Shown here: positions 59,974 through 64,000 of the stretch, one piece after another
Position numbering within the stretch: position 1 is the first letter of the stretch
Layout of the letters: the number at the start of each line of letters is the position of its first letter
NCBI GenBank assembly: GCA_945869265.1
Contig: CAMBOI010000003.1
Coordinates: forward strand, 1-64,000
Reading direction: 5' to 3'
DNA: 64,000 nucleotides
Source of the DNA: an uncultured Prevotella sp.
Lineage (GTDB): Bacteria; Bacteroidota; Bacteroidia; Bacteroidales; Bacteroidaceae
Translations under genes and position numbers: made by a program
Notes under the pieces: model-generated
What the model saw: only the letters and a program-made list of their open reading frames with translations
Told to the model about the DNA's origin: nothing
Databases searched by the model: none

Positions 59974-61773
59974 ATGCAAGATATTAGGAACATAGCAATT
60001 ATTGCTCACGTCGATCATGGTAAGACGACTTTGGTAGATAAGATGATGCTCGCGGGCAACCTATTCCGTGACGGACAGGACCTCAGCGGACAAGTTTTGG
60101 ATAGCAACGACTTGGAACGTGAGAGAGGTATCACGATTCTCTCGAAAAACGTGTCAATCAACTGGAAAGGAACAAAAATCAATATCATCGACACTCCGGG
60201 ACACTCCGACTTCGGCGGTGAGGTGGAGCGTGTGCTCAATATGGCTGACGGATGCCTGCTGCTTGTGGATGCCTTCGAGGGTCCAATGCCGCAGACACGA
60301 TTCGTGCTGCAGAAGGCATTGCAGATAGGACTCAAGCCCATCGTGGTGGTGAACAAGGTTGATAAGCCCAACTGCCGACCCGAGGAAGTGTATGAGATGG
60401 TGTTCGACCTTATGTTCTCACTCAATGCCACTGAGGACCAACTAGACTTCCCTGTTGTGTATGGCTCCGCCAAGAACGGATGGATGAGCGAGGACTGGAA
60501 ACAGCCTACAGACAACATCACTTATCTGCTCGACAAGATTGTTGAGGTGATACCTGCGCCCAAGGTGATTGAGGGTACACCACAGATGCTCATCACGTCG
60601 CTCGACTATTCGAGCTACACTGGACGTATCGCTGTGGGACGTGTACACCGCGGTACTCTCAAGGAGGGACAGAATATTTCTATCTCTCATCGCGACGGAA
60701 AAATCGAAAAGACCAAGATAAAGGAACTGCATGTGTTTGATGGTATGGGACGCAAGAAGGTGCAAGAGGTGCAGTGTGGCGACGTGTGTGCCATCATCGG
60801 ATTGGAGAGGTTTGAGATTGGAGACACTATCTGCGACTTCGAGAACCCCGAACCACTGCCTCCTATCGCTATCGACGAACCTACAATGTCGATGCTCTTC
60901 ACTATCAACGACTCGCCCTTCTTTGGCAAGGAGGGTAAGTTTGTCACATCTCGACACATAAACGACCGACTGCAGAAGGAACTGGAGAAAAACCTCGCCT
61001 TGAGGGTGAGCCAGTATGAGGACTCCACCGACAAGTGGGTGGTCAGCGGACGTGGTGTGCTCCATCTCTCTGTGCTCATCGAGACAATGCGTCGCGAGGG
61101 CTACGAACTGCAGGTGGGACAGCCGCAGGTGATATACAAGGAGATAAACGGGGTGAAGTGTGAACCTATCGAGGAGATGACTATCAACGTGCCCGAGGAG
61201 TTTGCATCTAAGATGATCGACATGGTGACACGCCGCAAGGGCGAGATGACATCGATGGAGTCGCAGGGCGACCGTGTGAATATCGAGTTCGACATCCCCT
61301 CGCGTGGTATCATCGGATTGCGCACCAACGTGCTCACAGCATCTCAGGGAGAGGCTATCATGGCGCACAGATTCAAGGAATATCAACCTTACAAGGGTGA
61401 CATCGCAAGACGTGTAGCCGGTTCGATGATTGCCCTTGAGAACGGTACGGCTTATGCTTACTCAATCGACAAACTGCAGGACCGAGGCAAGTTCTTCATC
61501 GATCCGGGCGACGAGGTGTATGCAGGCGAGGTGGTAGGTGAGCATGTTCACGACAACGACCTTGTGGTGAACGTGGCAAAGGCGAAGCAGTTGACTAACA
61601 CCCGTGCCAGTGGTTCAGACGACAAGGCTCGCATCGTGCCGCGCACTGTGCTCTCGCTCGAAGAGGCTCTTGAATATATCAAGGAGGACGAACTCGTGGA
61701 GGTCACTCCAAAGAGTATGCGCATGCGCAAGACTATCCTTGATCACAACGAGCGCAAGAAAGCGAGCAAGTGA
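59974..61773 (+). CDS. typA: Translational GTPase TypA/BipA
   Basis: 599 aa. G motifs: AHVDHGKTT, DTPGHSDFGGEV, VNKVDKP and YGSAKNGW. EF-G-like domains II, III and V and the BipA-specific C-terminus (RGIIGLRTNVLTASQGEAIMAHRF, GSDDKARIVPRTVLSLEEALEYI) follow. It is a ribosome-associated GTPase for 50S assembly and stress adaptation. It starts 13 nt after the rpsO terminator. Confidence 0.97.
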   Translation: MQDIRNIAIIAHVDHGKTTLVDKMMLAGNLFRDGQDLSGQVLDSNDLERERGITILSKNVSINWKGTKINIIDTPGHSDFGGEVERVLNMADGCLLLVDAFEGPMPQTRFVLQKALQIGLKPIVVVNKVDKPNCRPEEVYEMVFDLMFSLNATEDQLDFPVVYGSAKNGWMSEDWKQPTDNITYLLDKIVEVIPAPKVIEGTPQMLITSLDYSSYTGRIAVGRVHRGTLKEGQNISISHRDGKIEKTKIKELHVFDGMGRKKVQEVQCGDVCAIIGLERFEIGDTICDFENPEPLPPIAIDEPTMSMLFTINDSPFFGKEGKFVTSRHINDRLQKELEKNLALRVSQYEDSTDKWVVSGRGVLHLSVLIETMRREGYELQVGQPQVIYKEINGVKCEPIEEMTINVPEEFASKMIDMVTRRKGEMTSMESQGDRVNIEFDIPSRGIIGLRTNVLTASQGEAIMAHRFKEYQPYKGDIARRVAGSMIALENGTAYAYSIDKLQDRGKFFIDPGDEVYAGEVVGEHVHDNDLVVNVAKAKQLTNTRASGSDDKARIVPRTVLSLEEALEYIKEDELVEVTPKSMRMRKTILDHNERKKASK

Positions 61774-61776
61774 TTA

Positions 61777-62463
61777 TTAAATTCTTAAAAGGAAATCCCT
61801 CGTTGTTTGAAACGACGTTTCTCCCACGGTATTCCAAAAGTCGTGATACATGGCGGCATTGGTGTCCTTGAGGGGAATGTCGCTGATGACACGGAACGAG
61901 ATAAACGGAATGCCGTAGATATGGCAGGTCTGGGCTATTGCCGCAGACTCCATATCTACGGCTGCCGCTTCGGGGAAATGACCTACTATCTCGCGCATCT
62001 TTTCGCGGGAATCAACAAACCAGTCGCCGGTGACTATCAGTCCGGCATGCACTCTCGGGGATACCGACTTGGCTATTTCTACAATGTCGGATGGCGACTT
62101 ATAGCGTGCCGGCATGCCTTGCACCTGGCCATATACTGTCTTGCCGATGGCTTCGCCGCAATATACGTCGTGATATGCCAATTCGGTGCTCACCACCACA
62201 TCCATTACCTCAATATCTGTGCAACCGCCTCCGGCACAACCCGTTGATACCACGAGGTCGGGATTATAGCGGCGTATCAACTCGCTCACACCTACTGCGG
62301 CATTCACCTTGCCGATGCCGCATTGATGCAACACCAACTCGTTGTTGCCAAGACTTCCCATTACGAAAGTCCTGCCTCCGTCCTCTTCGGTCTTCAAACC
62401 GTCAAGCAACTCACTTATGCGACGGAATTCCTTGTCCATCGCGATTATTATACCAATCTTCAT
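61777..62463 (-). CDS. mtnN: 5'-methylthioadenosine/S-adenosylhomocysteine nucleosidase
   Basis: 228 aa. MKIGIIIAMDKEFRRI, LHQCGIGKVNAAVGVSELI, VVSTGCAGGG, and the catalytic part AVDMESAAIAQTCHIYGIPFISFRVISDI are typical. It cleaves MTA and SAH and links to AI-2 and methionine recycling. Convergent with typA, only 3 nt apart and without a visible terminator. Confidence 0.92.
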   Translation of the reverse strand: MKIGIIIAMDKEFRRISELLDGLKTEEDGGRTFVMGSLGNNELVLHQCGIGKVNAAVGVSELIRRYNPDLVVSTGCAGGGCTDIEVMDVVVSTELAYHDVYCGEAIGKTVYGQVQGMPARYKSPSDIVEIAKSVSPRVHAGLIVTGDWFVDSREKMREIVGHFPEAAAVDMESAAIAQTCHIYGIPFISFRVISDIPLKDTNAAMYHDFWNTVGETSFQTTRDFLLRI

Positions 62464-62486
62464 GCGTCTTTTGTTTTATTTTTGTG

Positions 62487-62545
62487 CAAAGGTACTAAAA
62501 AATCCTTATTTGTCACCACTTATTCGCATTTTTTTTGTAACTTTG
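62487..62545. promoter_or_regulatory. Divergent -7 boxes of mtnN and the YfhO gene
   Basis: The minus strand has TACCTTTG (62487-62494) for mtnN and the plus strand TAACTTTG (62538-62545) for the YfhO gene. Neither has a clear TTG at the standard distance. Confidence 0.6.
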
Positions 62546-62575
62546 TGCCCGAAAATAAAAAACATAAAAAAGAAA

Positions 62576-64000
62576 ATGAGTACATTCAAGAAATGCTTGC
62601 CTGATTTGTTGGCAGTGATGTTGTTCGTAGTATTGTCGTTTGCTTATTTCTTCCCAGCCGACACCGAGGGCCGAATACTCTATCGCCACGACTCGGCGGC
62701 AGGAGTGGGATTCGGAAGGGATGCAGCCGAATACAATAAGCAGACCGGGGAGATATGCCGATGGACTAACTCCGCATTCTGCGGTATGCCTACCTATCAG
62801 AGCGCACCGTCGTATAAGAGTATGAACACATTGCACGCAGTGGCGGATGCATATCATCTGTGGCTGCCCGACTATGTGTGGTACCTCTTCGCTTATATGC
62901 TCGGATTCTATATTCTGCTTAGGGCTTTCGACTTCCGACAGTCATTGGCGGCGTTGGGCTCGGTTATTTGGGCATTCAGCACGTATTTCCTCATTATCAT
63001 TGCTGCAGGTCATTATTGGAAGGTGATGGCATTGGCTTATCTGCCGCCGATGATTGCAGGTATAATTCTTGCATACAGGGGAAAATACCTGTGGGGACTG
63101 GCTATGACTGCCATCTTCACTGCCCTCGAGGTGCAGGCAAATCATGTGCAGATGACTTATTACTATCTCTTTATCATCATTGCCATGGTGATAGCATTTC
63201 TTGTTGATTCCATACGCAAACATCAAATGCCCCATTTCCTCAAGGCGGCAGGAGTGTGTGCTGCTGGAGCATTGATTGGTGTGATGATAAACATATCCAA
63301 TCTCTACCATACATGGGAATACAGTAAGGAGTCGATGCGTGGCAAGAGCGAATTGGTAAAGGCTAATGCCGCCAATCAGACAAGCAGTGGGCTCGACCGC
63401 GACTATATCACTCAGTGGAGCTATGGCATCGACGAAACGCTCACCCTCCTCATCCCTAATGCCAAGGGTGGAGCCTCGGTGCCACTATCGCGCAGTGAGG
63501 TGGCTATGGAGAAAGCCGACAACAACTATGTGTATATATATCAGCAGCTTGGGCAGTATTGGGGCGACCAGCCGATGACAAGCGGACCGGTGTATGTGGG
63601 TGCATTCGTATTGTTCCTCTTCCTCCTCGGACTCTTTATAGTCAAGGGACCTATGAAGTGGGCTCTTCTTGCTGCCACCATATTGTCGGTGCTGCTGTCC
63701 TGGGGACGCAACTTCATGCCGTTCACCGACTTCTTCCTCGACTATGTGCCGATGTATGCCAAGTTCCGCACTGTGGCTTCCATCCTCGTCATTGCCGAAT
63801 TCACAATCCCTCTGCTCGCAATGTTGGCATTGAAGAAGATTATCGACGATCCCGAATATATCAAGAGCAATAAGAAATATCTGTTTATCTGTTTCGCTCT
63901 TACTGCCGGTGTGTGCCTCTTGTTTGACGTCTTCCCGGGTATGTTCGATTATATTTCTGCCCAGGAGCGTCAGGCTTTCGCTGGGGCAAGTGCCGACCAG
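62576..64000 (+). CDS. YfhO family membrane protein (3' truncated by window)
   Basis: 475 codons with no stop before the window end, so the ORF track misses it. It starts MSTFKKCLPDLLAVMLFVVLSFAYFFPADTEG. The extracytoplasmic loop (AAEYNKQTGEICRWTNSAFCGMPTYQ) and many membrane helices match the large Bacteroidetes YfhO proteins, which resemble GT-C glycosyltransferases and are thought to modify surface polymers such as lipoteichoic acid in Bacillus. The activity here is unknown. Confidence 0.88.
   Translation, partial: MSTFKKCLPDLLAVMLFVVLSFAYFFPADTEGRILYRHDSAAGVGFGRDAAEYNKQTGEICRWTNSAFCGMPTYQSAPSYKSMNTLHAVADAYHLWLPDYVWYLFAYMLGFYILLRAFDFRQSLAALGSVIWAFSTYFLIIIAAGHYWKVMALAYLPPMIAGIILAYRGKYLWGLAMTAIFTALEVQANHVQMTYYYLFIIIAMVIAFLVDSIRKHQMPHFLKAAGVCAAGALIGVMINISNLYHTWEYSKESMRGKSELVKANAANQTSSGLDRDYITQWSYGIDETLTLLIPNAKGGASVPLSRSEVAMEKADNNYVYIYQQLGQYWGDQPMTSGPVYVGAFVLFLFLLGLFIVKGPMKWALLAATILSVLLSWGRNFMPFTDFFLDYVPMYAKFRTVASILVIAEFTIPLLAMLALKKIIDDPEYIKSNKKYLFICFALTAGVCLLFDVFPGMFDYISAQERQAFAGASADQ

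Overview
The window looks like a chromosome segment from a Bacteroidales bacterium, most likely Prevotella or a close relative. Three things support this. The promoters carry the Bacteroidetes pattern TTTG-N19/20-TAnnTTTG instead of sigma70 boxes. Shine-Dalgarno sites are rare. The gene content is typical of the group: DUF4954, BT_3928 next to tpiA, DUF4834, DUF3098, a smalltalk protein and a BT4734-type primase. No rRNA or tRNA gene was seen.

Layout. 1-1.9 kb: the end of an unknown gene and a DUF4954 beta-helix protein. 1.95-18.5 kb: an accessory block in which every gene is on the minus strand. It is bounded by a shared array (27 nt exact, about 36 nt similar) in inverted orientation. Its parts are (a) a replication-protein-like module of AEP/VirE-type primase, small protein, DUF3127 OB-fold protein, M15 peptidase and Bro-N antirepressor; (b) a tightly coupled seven-gene defence operon (PLD/SNF2 helicase, DUF4391, 66-aa protein, type III Mod, type III Res, coiled-coil protein, small Asn-rich-motif protein); (c) a DUF4160/DUF2442 pair; and (d) a lipoprotein with a nine-base poly-C tract. 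18.4-19.3 kb: non-coding DNA holding a 164-bp concentric palindrome and a roughly 290-bp dispersed element. 19.3-20.5 kb: a DUF6266-like protein and a smalltalk peptide.

20.5-43.4 kb is mostly core genome: xseBA and a subtilase; a MATE pump, a cytidylate-kinase-like protein and a YfcE phosphodiesterase; a dTDP-amino-deoxysugar operon (rfbB, purT, 3,4-ketoisomerase, acyltransferase, aminotransferase); trxA and dnaE; psd, pssA and DUF4834; birA and tadA; folE, a SPOR protein, an in-frame BT_3928-TpiA fusion and DUF1599. 43.6-53.9 kb: cca, 1.3 kb of repeat-rich non-coding DNA, an RND efflux operon with TolC partner, an LpxA-family gene and a membrane AraC regulator. 54.1-64 kb: radical SAM protein, ftsX, DUF3098, uppP, truB, queA, folK, rpsO, typA, mtnN and a YfhO protein cut by the window end.

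The most unusual signals are non-coding. A family of 7-bp (sometimes 8-bp) periodic repeats writes the C-termini and stop codons of at least six genes, sits just upstream of the -7 box of four promoters, and appears inside two proteins as in-frame 21-bp duplications. Inverted arrays of such repeats recur around AT-rich spacers. A dispersed palindromic element occurs in two long copies and one minimal copy. The strongest candidates for an undescribed system are the seven-gene helicase/Mod/Res operon and the primase module with its iteron-like arrays. Function in both cases is inferred from sequence only.
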